Shown piece by piece: positions 31,436 to 43,021 of a stretch of 64,000 bases of DNA (its first letter is position 1; each line of letters starts with the position of its first letter). Under the pieces are notes generated by a model. It was not told the DNA's origin, did not search any database, and saw only the letters and a list, made by a program, of their open reading frames with translations. The stretch lies in contig NZ_JOGR01000002.1 in the NCBI RefSeq assembly GCF_000719515.1, positions 1 to 64,000 of the forward strand. Direction: 5' to 3'. This DNA comes from Glycomyces sp. NRRL B-16210 (lineage in GTDB: Bacteria; Actinomycetota; Actinomycetes; Mycobacteriales; Micromonosporaceae). Position numbers and translations under genes: made by a program.

Positions 31436-32902
31436 GTGGAGAAGCCCCAGGAGATGTTCGACCGCGAGTCCGAGTGGGCCGCGCTGGAGCGGTTCGTCGC
31501 CGACGACCGTCCCGGGGCCACTCTCGGCGTGGTCTCCGGGCGCCGGCGCCAAGGCAAGACGTTCCTGCTCGACGCGGTCGTACGAGCGACCGGCGGGTTC
31601 TACTTCGGCGCCACCGAGGCCGCCGACGCCGAGTCGCTGCGCCGCTTCAGCGACTCGCTCACCCGCTTCGCGACGCCGCCGACCGCCTTCCACTTCGCGG
31701 ACTGGTTCGAAGCGATCGACGCGGTCCTCGCCCTCGGGCGCGAACGCTCGATTCCCGTGGTCATCGACGAATTTCCCTACCTCGCGCGCGCGAACCCCGA
31801 GCTTCCCTCGATCCTCCAGCAGGCCTTCGGACCGCTGCGGCCCGAGCGGACGGCGTCCCGGACGCGGCTGCTGCTGTGCGGCTCCGCCATGTCGTTCATG
31901 GGACGCCTGCTGTCCGGCGGCGCGCCGCTGCGCGGCCGGGCCGGGCTCGAACTCCTGGTACCGCCGTTGGACTACCGCAAGGCCGCCGAGTTCTGGGGGA
32001 TCGGCGACCCCGGCCTCGCGATGCGGACGCACGCGGTGGTCGGCGGCACTCCCGCCTACCCCAACGAGTTCCTGCGCGGCGACACGCCGCGCGACCGCGA
32101 GGACTTCGACGACTGGGTGATCCGGACGGTGCTCAACCCGCAGACCCCGCTGTTCCGGGAGGGCCGCTACTTGCTCGCGGAGGAAGCCGACGTGCGCGAC
32201 CCGGCCCTGTACCTCTCGGTCCTGTCCGCCGTGGCCGACGGCAACGCCACGCGCAACGGGATCGCGGCCTACCTGGGGCGCAAGGCCGTCGACATCGCGC
32301 ACCCGATCGACGTCCTCGAAGACATCGGCCTCCTGCGCCGCGACGCCGACGCCTTCCGCAAGAACCGCTCGGCGTACCGCATCGCCGAGCCGCTGATCGC
32401 CTTCTACGCCGGCGTCATGCGCCCCATGTGGGACCAGTTGCAGCGGCCGGGCATGGCCGCGCGGGTCTGGAAGACCAGCCGACGCCGATTCGACAGCAAG
32501 ATCCTCGGACCGCACTTCGAGCAGCTCTGCCGGGACTGGGCGCTCTACCACGCCGATCCGGACCGGTTCGGCGATCTGCCCACCTCCGTCGCCAGCGGCG
32601 TGGTCAACGACCCCGCCGCCAAGACCTCCCACGAGGTCGATGTCGCGGTGATCGCCGCCTCCGGCGAGGGGCGCCCGCGCCTCCTCGCGATCGGCGAGGC
32701 CAAATGGCAGGAAGTCATGGGACGGGCCCATCTCGAACGGCTCGAACGCATCCGGCACCTGCTGCAAGCCGCCGGGACCTTCGACACGTCCGCGACGCGC
32801 CTCATGTGCCTGTCCGGCGCGGGGCACAACGACCACCTCGCCGCGCTCGCCGCAGAACGCGAGGACCTGCTCCTGATCGGCCTGCCCGAGCTGTACGGCT
32901 GA
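31436..32902 (+). CDS. AAA-family ATPase with C-terminal DUF234 nuclease-like domain
   Basis: The 488-aa protein belongs to the archaeal-type ATPase group (ATPase_2): P-loop GRRRQGKTFLLD, Walker B IPVVIDEFPYL, then a CGS sensor motif (LLLCGSAMSF), a winged-helix region (about 250-330) and a DUF234 domain. The last part shows HEVDVAV followed by AIGEAKW, the pattern of a PD-(D/E)xK nuclease core. GTG start with GGAG close upstream; an ATG six codons later is an alternative. No partner gene: neighbours are isolated from it by identical hairpins. Role unknown; such proteins are patchily distributed and may be acquired. Confidence 0.88.
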   Translation: MEKPQEMFDRESEWAALERFVADDRPGATLGVVSGRRRQGKTFLLDAVVRATGGFYFGATEAADAESLRRFSDSLTRFATPPTAFHFADWFEAIDAVLALGRERSIPVVIDEFPYLARANPELPSILQQAFGPLRPERTASRTRLLLCGSAMSFMGRLLSGGAPLRGRAGLELLVPPLDYRKAAEFWGIGDPGLAMRTHAVVGGTPAYPNEFLRGDTPRDREDFDDWVIRTVLNPQTPLFREGRYLLAEEADVRDPALYLSVLSAVADGNATRNGIAAYLGRKAVDIAHPIDVLEDIGLLRRDADAFRKNRSAYRIAEPLIAFYAGVMRPMWDQLQRPGMAARVWKTSRRRFDSKILGPHFEQLCRDWALYHADPDRFGDLPTSVASGVVNDPAAKTSHEVDVAVIAASGEGRPRLLAIGEAKWQEVMGRAHLERLERIRHLLQAAGTFDTSATRLMCLSGAGHNDHLAALAAEREDLLLIGLPELYG

Positions 32903-32927
32903 GCCGCGGCAACAGTCGCAGAGCGAC

Positions 32928-32960
32928 GGCCGGGAACCGCATCGCGGTTCCCGGCCTTTT
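32928..32960. terminator. Hairpin after the ATPase gene (copy 2 of a duplicated hairpin)
   Basis: A perfect 13-bp stem (32928-32940 with 32944-32956), loop ATC, followed by TTTT (32957-32960). The 29 nt equal the core of the hairpin at 31294-31322. It lies between convergent genes and can serve both. Confidence 0.8.
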
Positions 32961-32967
32961 CTCGTCG

Positions 32968-33393
32968 TTACTGGTACTGCTGCTGCTGGTAGTACTGGGC
33001 GTTGGCCACCTGGCGGGCGGCCGGGGTCAGGGCCGGACCCACCTGGTTGATCAGGTTCGCGAGCTCGTGCCCGACCTGGCCGATGTCGCAGTGCAGGCCC
33101 GCCAGCGCCAGCAGGCTCGCGCCGCTGGACACCGACATCGAGAACATGAAGCCGCCGTTCATCTCGGTCAGGTTGCTGATCACCGGGTCCGCCTGGAGGG
33201 ACCGGGCGGCCCCCGCCAGCAGGCTCGTCAGACCCGAGGCGATGGCCGACAACCGCTCCGCCTCATCTCGCGGCAGGGTGTTGTTGGACGCGATCAGCAG
33301 TCCGTCGGCCGCAACGGCGATCACGTGCGTCACGTGCGGCACCCGGCCTACGAAGTCGTTGAGAAGGAAGTCCAATTGTGCGCTGGTGGTCAT
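32968..33393 (-). CDS. Roadblock/LC7-domain protein (CvnB-like)
   Basis: The 141-aa protein is a single roadblock domain (LDFLLNDFVGRVPHVTHVIAVAADGLLIASNN..., GGFMFSMSVSSGASLLALAG) with a Gln/Tyr-rich tail. In actinobacterial conservons this protein stands between a sensor kinase (CvnA) and DUF742 plus GTPase proteins (CvnC, CvnD), and modulates the GTPase. Here the kinase precedes it by 15 bp, but no CvnC or CvnD follows: the next gene is convergent. GAGGA lies 8 nt before the ATG. Either the rest of the system is elsewhere or this is a reduced module. Confidence 0.9.
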   Translation of the reverse strand: MTTSAQLDFLLNDFVGRVPHVTHVIAVAADGLLIASNNTLPRDEAERLSAIASGLTSLLAGAARSLQADPVISNLTEMNGGFMFSMSVSSGASLLALAGLHCDIGQVGHELANLINQVGPALTPAARQVANAQYYQQQQYQ

Positions 33394-33408
33394 GGGTCGA
33401 TCCTCGGG

Positions 33409-35895
33409 TCAATTGTCATTTGTGGAGGTGGGAGTCCTACTGCCGGAGAGTCCGCGCGCGTACGCCGAGTACGTCGCCCCGATGCTCTTCGGATTCCGCT
33501 CGATGGGCCTGCCGTCCTGTCCGGCGGAGGGCGCGATCGCGCCGGGGACCAGGTTCGACATCGGCTGCCGCTGCGGCAGCCCGTTCGCGCCGGTCACCAG
33601 CGACCCCGGCTCGGCCTGGGGCAGCGGGTGCCCCGCCCTGAGCGAGGGGTCGGCGTGGACGACCTGCACGTCGAACTTGATCTCGGGCAGCTCGGTGAGG
33701 AGGGCCGAGGTGGCCGAGCCGAGTTCGGGCATGGGGCGGCCCACCGCCGCCACACCGCGGGCCGGCGCCGCGGTCAGCGCCCGGGGCCCGTTCGGGTCGG
33801 GCTCCGTCTGCGGCTGACCGTCCGCCCCCGCGCCCTGGGCGAACAGCGGGGCGTTCGCGCGCTGACGCGGTGACTGGATCTGCCGGGACGCGATCGAGGC
33901 GGACACCGGTTCGGTCCGCTCCGGCTCGGTGAAGGAGAGCAGCGGCGTGGGGATGACCACCTCGACGACGATGCCGCCGCCGACCGAGGGGCGCATCTCG
34001 ATCTCGATGCCGTGCCTGGCGGCCAGGAATCCCACCACCGTCAGGCCCATCGCCTGCATCGCCTCCAGGTCGACCGGGGTCTCCTGGCGCAGCCGCTCGT
34101 TGAATCGCTCCAGGCGTTCGGGCTCGATGCCGATGCCGTGGTCGCGGACTTGGATGATCACCTTCCCGGTCACGACGCGCGCCGTGACCTCTGTGGCGGA
34201 TTCGGAGTAGCGGGTGGCGTTGTCCATCAGCTCGGCGAGGAGCTGGACGACGTCGTCGACCACGTCGGCCTTCACCCACGCGCCCTCGTCGGACAGCACG
34301 TCGACGCGGGTGTAGTACTCGATGCGGCTCTGGGCGGCGGTCAGCACGTCGCCCACCTTCGCGTCGGTGGTCCGGACCTTCGCCGCCGAGGACCCGCCCA
34401 GGACGAGCAGGCTGTCGTTGGCGCGGCCGATGAGCGAGGCGAGGTGGTCGAGCCGGAAGAGCCGCTGGAGGCGCTCGGGGTCCTGCTCGTTGCGCTCGGC
34501 CTCGTCGAGTTCGGCGGTGAGGCGGCCGGTCAGCGAGTGGCCGCGCCGCGCCAGGCGCACGAAGATCGCGCCGACGTGGAAGCGCAGCAGCGCCTGCTGG
34601 GCGGAGACGCGGATCGCCTCGCGGTGGACGATGTTGAACGCCTCGCCGACCTCGCTGAGCTCGTCCTTGCCCTGGACTTGCAGTGGCGAGGGCGTGCGCG
34701 CGGCGAACTGGAACGGGCTCAGGCCTCCCAGTCCCTGCTGCTGGTCGACGCGCTTGACGGCCAGCGGGAGGTCGACCATGGCGATCTGGCGGGCCGAGCC
34801 CGACAGGTCGCGCAGGCCCCTGGTGACCGACCGGCCGATGCCGTAGGCGATGAGGACGGCGAGCGCGAGCGCGATGACGGCGATGAGGCTCTCGACGGCC
34901 AGGCGTCGCAGGGCCGCGGAGGTGATGGCCTCGGCCCGCTCGTCGGCGTCGGTCAGCGCCGCGACGACGAGCGCGGAGGTGGCCTCGTGCCGGGCGTCGT
35001 AGGCGTCCATGAGGGCGGCGTGGTCGACGGCCTGGTTGTCGTCGGAGCGCGAACCGGCGACGGCGCTCTCGAAGCCGTTGGCGCCGCGGGCCTCGGCCGA
35101 GCCGATCCCGCCGACCTTGAACACCGAGGCGTCGGGGTCGGTCTGGACGACGATGCGGCGGTACTCGTTGAGCGACTCCTCGCGGGCGGCCGACAGCCGC
35201 ATGAAGGTGCGGTGCTTGCCGGCCAGCGGTTTGCCGTCCTCCAGGGACAGGATGAGCAGCCGGAGCTGCTCGGAGTACTCGTCGATGTCGGACAGGAGGC
35301 TCGCGGTGCGCAGCAGCCGCGAGAGCTCGGCGCTGCCGGCGACGTCGACGGCGCGGTCGATCACGGCCGAGAGGCGGTTGATGACCGAGTTGTACACGGT
35401 CAGGTGGACGGCGTCGACGGTGCCGTCGTGGACGGCCCGGCGGGAGGTCGCGAGCCGGTCCAGCGGCGTGTCGGCGCGGTTGAGCAGCGCGATGGTCTCG
35501 GCGTCGAGGACGAGTTCGGACCGGGTGGCGTCGAGGGCGTCGAGCGCGTCCTCGGTGGCGGTCTGGCGCTGCGAGAACCGGGCGAGCAGCGCGGCGGGGT
35601 CGGCGCCGGTGTCCTCCTGGTACACCAGTTGCGCGGCGTCGGTCCGCTCGGCCTGGAGCGCGTCGATCACGGCGTTGACGTCGCCGACGAGTTCGACCGC
35701 GTCGGCGGTGGCGCCGACCTCGCGGGCCTCCCCGGCGGATTCGACGAGCCGCACCGCGACCATGCTCGCGAGGGTGAGGGCCGGGACGAGCAGCATCGCC
35801 GCCAGCTTGGTCCGGATCCTGACGCGCGACAAGAGGCGGCGGCGCTGCTTCCGGTGTACGGCCGTGGGCGCCGGCTCTGGTTGCTCATCGTTCAT
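33409..35895 (-). CDS. Nitrate-sensor-like histidine kinase (CvnA type)
   Basis: The 828-aa protein has two membrane helices (about 31-50 and 333-354) enclosing an all-helical extracellular NIT-type sensor domain, a HAMP-like segment, the dimerisation motif FRLDHLASLIGRAND, and an ATPase domain with ELMDNATRYS (N box) and DHGIGI (G box). The C-terminal 200 residues are Pro/Gln-rich and disordered. The H-box His is present, but CvnA proteins are not always proven kinases. It starts 29 bp after livF, so co-transcription with the liv transport genes is likely. Sensed ligand unknown. Confidence 0.88.
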   Translation of the reverse strand: MNDEQPEPAPTAVHRKQRRRLLSRVRIRTKLAAMLLVPALTLASMVAVRLVESAGEAREVGATADAVELVGDVNAVIDALQAERTDAAQLVYQEDTGADPAALLARFSQRQTATEDALDALDATRSELVLDAETIALLNRADTPLDRLATSRRAVHDGTVDAVHLTVYNSVINRLSAVIDRAVDVAGSAELSRLLRTASLLSDIDEYSEQLRLLILSLEDGKPLAGKHRTFMRLSAAREESLNEYRRIVVQTDPDASVFKVGGIGSAEARGANGFESAVAGSRSDDNQAVDHAALMDAYDARHEATSALVVAALTDADERAEAITSAALRRLAVESLIAVIALALAVLIAYGIGRSVTRGLRDLSGSARQIAMVDLPLAVKRVDQQQGLGGLSPFQFAARTPSPLQVQGKDELSEVGEAFNIVHREAIRVSAQQALLRFHVGAIFVRLARRGHSLTGRLTAELDEAERNEQDPERLQRLFRLDHLASLIGRANDSLLVLGGSSAAKVRTTDAKVGDVLTAAQSRIEYYTRVDVLSDEGAWVKADVVDDVVQLLAELMDNATRYSESATEVTARVVTGKVIIQVRDHGIGIEPERLERFNERLRQETPVDLEAMQAMGLTVVGFLAARHGIEIEMRPSVGGGIVVEVVIPTPLLSFTEPERTEPVSASIASRQIQSPRQRANAPLFAQGAGADGQPQTEPDPNGPRALTAAPARGVAAVGRPMPELGSATSALLTELPEIKFDVQVVHADPSLRAGHPLPQAEPGSLVTGANGLPQRQPMSNLVPGAIAPSAGQDGRPIERNPKSIGATYSAYARGLSGSRTPTSTNDN

Positions 35896-35924
35896 CTCAG
35901 GGGTTCCTCCGCCTGGCGCGAGAA

Positions 35925-38321
<2,397 letters not shown>

Positions 38322-38322
<1 letters not shown>

Positions 38323-39200
38323 CAGACCTCCCTGACCTTGAGGTGGCCGAACAGTCCCCGGGGGCGCAGGACGAGCACCGCGAACAGCAGCGCGAAGGCG
38401 ACCAGGCCCTTCCAGGTGGAGTCGAAGTAGTGGATGGTGAGGGCTTCGGCGAGGCCGAGGATGACCCCGGCCGCCATGGCGCCCCAGAGCGATCCGAGGC
38501 CGCCGAGGATGATCACGGCGAAGCCGACGAGTTCGACCGAGGCGCCGAGGCTGCGCTCGGTCTGGCCGAGGTTGAGCGCCAGGAGCGCCCCGGCGACGGT
38601 CCCGAGCCCTGAGGACAGGGCGTAGGTCCCGGCGGTGATGCGGTCGACGTTGACGCCGACGACCCTCGCGGCCGTGGGGTTCTCGGCGACGGCCCGCATG
38701 GCCCGTCCCAGCGAGGACGCTGAGACGAGCCATGCGAGTCCGAGCATGAGCGCCAGGGCCAGGCCCAGGGTCACCAGTTGCGTGAGGGTCACGCGGATGC
38801 CGGCGAACTGGAACAGCTGGTTCGGGAAGTACTCCCGCGGGAAGCTCTTCGGTTCGGTGCCGTAGCGCGCCTGGATGAGCGCGATGAGGACGCCGCCGAA
38901 GGCCACTGAGGAGATCAGGCCCGCGAAGTGCTCGTCGTCCCGGCCGGCGAGGGGCCGGAACGCGGTGCGTTCGAGCAGGAGCCCGGCGAGCGCGCCGATC
39001 GCGGCCACGATCGGGAACAGGATCCAGATCGGGATGCCCGTCCGCGTCGCGATCTCGATGCCGACGAAGGCGCCGGCGGTGAAGATCGCGGCGTGGGCGA
39101 GGTTCAGGTGCCGGAGGATTCCGAACACGAGGGTGAATCCGATCGCGAAGAGCGCGTAGATCGAGCCGGCGAAGACACCGTTGGCCAGTTGTTGCAGCAT
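38322..39200 (-). CDS. livH: Branched-chain amino acid-type ABC transporter permease LivH
   Basis: The 292-aa membrane protein begins MLQQLANGVFAGSIYALFAIGF, as LivH does, and contains GRAMRAVAENPTAARVVGVNVD, the cytoplasmic loop for ATPase contact. I chose ATG 39200 with AGGGA upstream rather than the in-frame ATG 42 bp earlier because it gives the usual N terminus. It is 64 bp downstream of the binding-protein gene. Confidence 0.94.
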
Positions 39201-39264
39201 CTCTGGTTTTCCCTGGGCTGAGGAGGTTGACGCGAGGTTCACCGGCGGGGCCGGTGCTCGGGGT

Positions 39265-40443
39265 CTACAGCAGCGTGAACGCGCCGTTCTCGACGATCTG
39301 GACGAAGGGCTCCTGGGTGACCTCGCCGCTCTCGTCGATCGAGATCGGGCCGAGGATCGAGTCGAACTCCAGGATCTGGCCGAGGTTGTCCTTGATCGCC
39401 TCGCGGTTGGCGTCGCAGTCGGAGCGGACGGCCTGGTCGATCAGGAAGCCGGCGGTGTAGGCCTGCGCGGCGAACTGGTCGGGGGCGCGCTCGTAGGCCT
39501 CGTTGTAGGCGGCGATGAACTCGGCGTTGCCGGTGGTCTCGGCCGCCGCGCTCCAGGCGCCGCCGACGATGAGGCCTTCGGAGGCGTCTTCGAGGGCGCC
39601 GACGAGGACGGGGGAGTTGAAGGCGTTGCCGCCGACGATCGGGGCTTCGACGCCGAGGTCGCGGGCCTGCTTGACCAGCGGGACGGTCGCGCCGGGGAGC
39701 GCGGAGAGGATGACCGCGTCGACCTCGGTGCCCAGGACCTTGTTGAGCTGGGCCGAGAAGTCGGTGTCGGTGGTCTCGAAGCTCTCTTCGACGACGATCT
39801 CGATGCCCTCGTCGTTGAGGACGTCGGTGATGGTGTTGAAGGCCGAGGCGGTGAACTCGTCGGCGCTGTCGTAGAGGACGGCGACCTTCTCCAGGCCCAG
39901 GGCCTCCTTGGCGGCCGGGATGCTGGCGGCCAGGGCGACCTCTTCGGGGACCGAGGCGCGGAAGATGTAGTCGCCGATCTCGGGGATGCCCTCGGCGGTG
40001 GTGGAGACGCCGAGCGCGGGGACGCCGGCGCTCTGGGCGTCGGTGTAGGTCGTGAACGCCATGCCCGAGAGGGTGGGGCCGACGATGACGCTGACCTCGT
40101 CGCGGTCGATGAGCTTCTCGAAGGCGGCGACGCTGTCCTCGACGGTGGTCTTGTCGTCCTCGACGATGAGCTCGTACTGGACGCCGCCGACGGCGTTGAG
40201 CTGCTCGATGGCCAGCGTGAGGCCCTCTTGCTGGTAGAGGCCCGCGAACGCGGCGCCCTCGGTGAGGCTGAAGACGGCCCCGATCTTGACGGTCTCGTCG
40301 ATGACGCAGTCCGCGCCGGTGCCGGAACCGGAGAGCGCGGAGTCGGTCGTGTTGCTGGAGGGTTCCTCGGAGACACATGCCGCTGAAGCGAGGAGTGCGG
40401 CGGCCGCTATGACGGCTGCACCGGAGGAGGTCTTGAGACGCAT
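39265..40443 (-). CDS. livK: Branched-chain amino acid-type substrate-binding lipoprotein
   Basis: The 392-aa protein has a signal peptide with lipobox LLASAAC and a periplasmic-binding fold of the Leu/Ile/Val family (VKIGAVFSLTEGAAFAGLYQQEGLTLAIEQLNAVGG, VIVGPTLSGMAF, GNAFNSPVLVGA). It captures the ligand for LivH-LivMG-LivF. The ATG at 40443 gives a proper signal peptide; longer in-frame starts do not. First gene of the putative livK-H-MG-F-kinase-roadblock transcription unit. Confidence 0.93.
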   Translation of the reverse strand: MRLKTSSGAAVIAAAALLASAACVSEEPSSNTTDSALSGSGTGADCVIDETVKIGAVFSLTEGAAFAGLYQQEGLTLAIEQLNAVGGVQYELIVEDDKTTVEDSVAAFEKLIDRDEVSVIVGPTLSGMAFTTYTDAQSAGVPALGVSTTAEGIPEIGDYIFRASVPEEVALAASIPAAKEALGLEKVAVLYDSADEFTASAFNTITDVLNDEGIEIVVEESFETTDTDFSAQLNKVLGTEVDAVILSALPGATVPLVKQARDLGVEAPIVGGNAFNSPVLVGALEDASEGLIVGGAWSAAAETTGNAEFIAAYNEAYERAPDQFAAQAYTAGFLIDQAVRSDCDANREAIKDNLGQILEFDSILGPISIDESGEVTQEPFVQIVENGAFTLL

Positions 40444-40937
40444 ATTCTTCCCTGAGTGAAGTGCGGGTGGGGCAACGATGGGCGTGTCGCTGCACCGTTG
40501 CGGACCCAGCGACACGAGGGCCACCTTATAAGGACGTTCAGGACGGCACAAGCCTAAAGGCAAATTAGTTTCAAAGGCGGGGTCGCAACTCCAAAGACGT
40601 TGAATGTTAACGCTTCTCATTCACTGAATCATCGGATACGGAACGCTGCCCAACTGATCACATTGGGCGGTCGAAGCGTTTCGCGGACGCGAACGGGCCG
40701 TGTCCGGACCGCTCTCTGTGGATGAACGCGCAGGTCCGGTCCTATGCGGAACCGCTCGGCGGTCTCCGAAGCGGCGACAGAGCGCTACCGCCCGGTACGG
40801 CCCGGCACCGGCTTGCTCCGAGGTGGGATTTTCGTCACTTTTTGTATCTACAGGATGCAGACGCGCTCCGCAGCGGCCCGGGGCCGGTGCACTTCCCGGC
40901 CCCGAGCTGTGATCGGCCTCGCGTCTATCCTGGGGGT
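40444..40937. other. Divergent intergenic region livK/miaB
   Basis: About 490 bp without a credible gene. The livK-proximal part (about 40540-40640) is AT-rich and should contain the liv promoter. An inverted repeat GCCCAA-N9-TTGGGC lies at 40648-40668 and may be an operator. At the right end TATCCT (40926-40931) stands 6 nt before the miaB GTG. Confidence 0.55.
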
Positions 40938-42443
40938 GTGGCTCAGCAAGCAGTGAAGACGTACCAGGTCAAGACCTACGGCTGTCAGATGAACGTGCAC
41001 GACTCCGAGCGGATCGGCGGGCTGCTCGAAGCGGCCGGCTACGTCCCCGCGGAGGGCGGGGCCGACCCGGACCTGGTCGTGTTCAACACCTGCGCGGTGC
41101 GCGAGAACGCCGATAACAAGCTGTACGGCAACCTCGGCCACCTCGCCCCCGCGAAGGCCGCGAACCCCGACATGCAGATCGCCGTGGGCGGCTGCCTGGC
41201 GCAGAAGGACCGCGGCGAGATCGTCAGGCGCGCCCCCTGGGTCGACGCGGTCTTCGGCACCCACAACATCGGCTCGCTCCCGGCCCTGCTCGACCGGGCC
41301 CGCCACAACCGGGCCGCCGAGGTCGAGATCCTCGAATCGCTGGAGACCTTCCCCTCGGCGCTGCCGACCAGGCGCGACTCGACCTACTCGGGCTGGGTCT
41401 CGATCTCGGTCGGGTGCAACAACACCTGCACCTTCTGCATCGTCCCCTCGCTGCGGGGCAAGGAGAAGGACCGCCGCCCCGGCGAGATCCTCGCCGAGGT
41501 CAGGGCGCTCGTGGCCGAGGGCGTCTCCGAGGTGACCCTGCTGGGCCAGAACGTCAACACCTACGGCGTGGAGTTCGGCGACAAGCTCGCCTTCGGGAAG
41601 CTCCTGCGCGCCTGCGGCTCGATCGAGGGCCTCGAGCGCGTGCGCTTCACCAGCCCGCACCCCAAGAACTTCACCGACGACGTCATCGCGGCGATGAGCG
41701 AGACGCCGAACGTCTGCCACTCGCTGCACATGCCGCTCCAGTCGGGCTCGGACCGCGTCCTCAAGGAGATGCGCCGCTCCTACCGCTCGGCCAAGTACCT
41801 GGAGATCCTCGACAAGGTCCGCGAGGCGATGCCGGACGCGGCCATCACCACCGACATCATCGTCGGCTTCCCCGGCGAGACCGAGGAGGACTTCCAGGCC
41901 ACCCTCGACGTGGTCGAGCGGGCCCGCTTCTCCAGCGCGTTCACCTTCCAGTACTCGATCCGCCCCGGCACCCCCGCGGCGACGATGGAGGACCAGATCC
42001 CCAAGGCGGTCGTGCAGGAGCGCTACGAGCGCCTCGTCGCGCTCCAGGAGCGCGTCTCGTGGGAGGAGAACCGCGGGCTCGAAGGCACCGAGGTCGAAGT
42101 CCTCGTCACCGTCGGCGACGGCCGCAAGGACGCCGCGAACGGGCGCCTCTCGGGCCGGGCCCGCGACGGGCGCCTGGTGCACTTCTCGGTGACCCCCAGC
42201 GAGGGCGACCCGACCGGCAACGCCGAGGGCGTGCGCCCCGGCGACGTCGTGACCACCGCGATCACCTACGGCGCGCCGCACCACTTGGTCGCCGACGGCC
42301 CGGTGCTCACCCACCGCCGCACCAAGGCCGGCGACGCCTGGGCCGCAGGCAAGACCACCAAGCTCCCCGGCGTCAGCCTCGGGATGCCCACGATCGGCAA
42401 GAAGCCCGCCCCGAAGCAGGACGCCCCCGGCTGCGCCTGCTGA
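40938..42443 (+). CDS. miaB: tRNA-2-methylthio-N6-isopentenyladenosine synthase
   Basis: MiaB adds the methylthio group to i6A37 of tRNAs reading UNN codons. The 501-aa radical-SAM protein has the N-terminal cluster Cys in YGCQMN, NTCAVRENA and GGCLAQ, the radical-SAM motif GCNNTCTFCIVP, and a C-terminal TRAM domain. It ends CAC. GTG start placed by homology and by TATCCT 6 nt upstream, which suggests a leaderless mRNA. Its substrate is prepared by MiaA, encoded 7 kb downstream on the same strand. Confidence 0.96.
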   Translation: MAQQAVKTYQVKTYGCQMNVHDSERIGGLLEAAGYVPAEGGADPDLVVFNTCAVRENADNKLYGNLGHLAPAKAANPDMQIAVGGCLAQKDRGEIVRRAPWVDAVFGTHNIGSLPALLDRARHNRAAEVEILESLETFPSALPTRRDSTYSGWVSISVGCNNTCTFCIVPSLRGKEKDRRPGEILAEVRALVAEGVSEVTLLGQNVNTYGVEFGDKLAFGKLLRACGSIEGLERVRFTSPHPKNFTDDVIAAMSETPNVCHSLHMPLQSGSDRVLKEMRRSYRSAKYLEILDKVREAMPDAAITTDIIVGFPGETEEDFQATLDVVERARFSSAFTFQYSIRPGTPAATMEDQIPKAVVQERYERLVALQERVSWEENRGLEGTEVEVLVTVGDGRKDAANGRLSGRARDGRLVHFSVTPSEGDPTGNAEGVRPGDVVTTAITYGAPHHLVADGPVLTHRRTKAGDAWAAGKTTKLPGVSLGMPTIGKKPAPKQDAPGCAC

Positions 42444-42483
42444 CCGGGGTACCTCGGTCGTCCACTGCGGACACCGGGTCGCC

Positions 42484-42969
42484 TCACCACCAGAACGACA
42501 GGCCGAGGATGAAGAACAGGATCCACACCGGGACGCTCGCCGCGCCCAGGATCAGGCCCGCCAACGCGAACGAGCGCGTGTCCGCCTCGCCCTTGCGGTG
42601 CTTCTCGATGCCGATGAGCCCGAACACGACCGCCAGGATCGTGAACGGCATGAAGCTCACGAACGACATCACTCCCATGCCGAGCGCGATGTGCCCCATG
42701 AGGTTCCCCGAATCCTTCGCGTCCTTCTCGGGTTCGGCCGCGACCGCCGGCTCCGGGCCCGGCCGCGAGGGCACCGGCAGCCGCGCCGCCGGCAGGTCCT
42801 CGAGCAGCCGGTTCACCTCGTCGTACGTGTGCACCTCGTAGAGGGCGCGGGTCCGCTCGTCGAACTCGCCGAGGTCGAGGCGACCCTCGTCGAGCGCGTC
42901 GCGCAGCCGCGAGGCCGCCGCCTCGCGCTCGTCGTTGGAGATGCGCATCCGGCCTGGTTCGGGTTGCAT
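42484..42969 (-). CDS. DUF1707 / DUF4190-type small membrane protein
   Basis: The 161-aa protein has an N-terminal DUF1707 domain (MRISNDEREAAASRLRDALDEGRLDLGEFDERTRALYEVHTYDEVNRLLEDLP), a short Pro-rich linker and two hydrophobic pairs at the C terminus that match DUF4190-like membrane proteins (ALGMGVMSF, FGLIGIEKHRKGEADTRSFALAGLILG). Function unknown; very common in actinobacteria. GAAGGA is well spaced from the ATG at 42969; an inner ATG is possible. Confidence 0.88.
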   Translation of the reverse strand: MQPEPGRMRISNDEREAAASRLRDALDEGRLDLGEFDERTRALYEVHTYDEVNRLLEDLPAARLPVPSRPGPEPAVAAEPEKDAKDSGNLMGHIALGMGVMSFVSFMPFTILAVVFGLIGIEKHRKGEADTRSFALAGLILGAASVPVWILFFILGLSFWW

Positions 42970-43021
42970 GGCGCGTCCTTCGGCGGCAAGGGGTCTCGGG
43001 TGCCTCCAGCGTAGACCCGCC

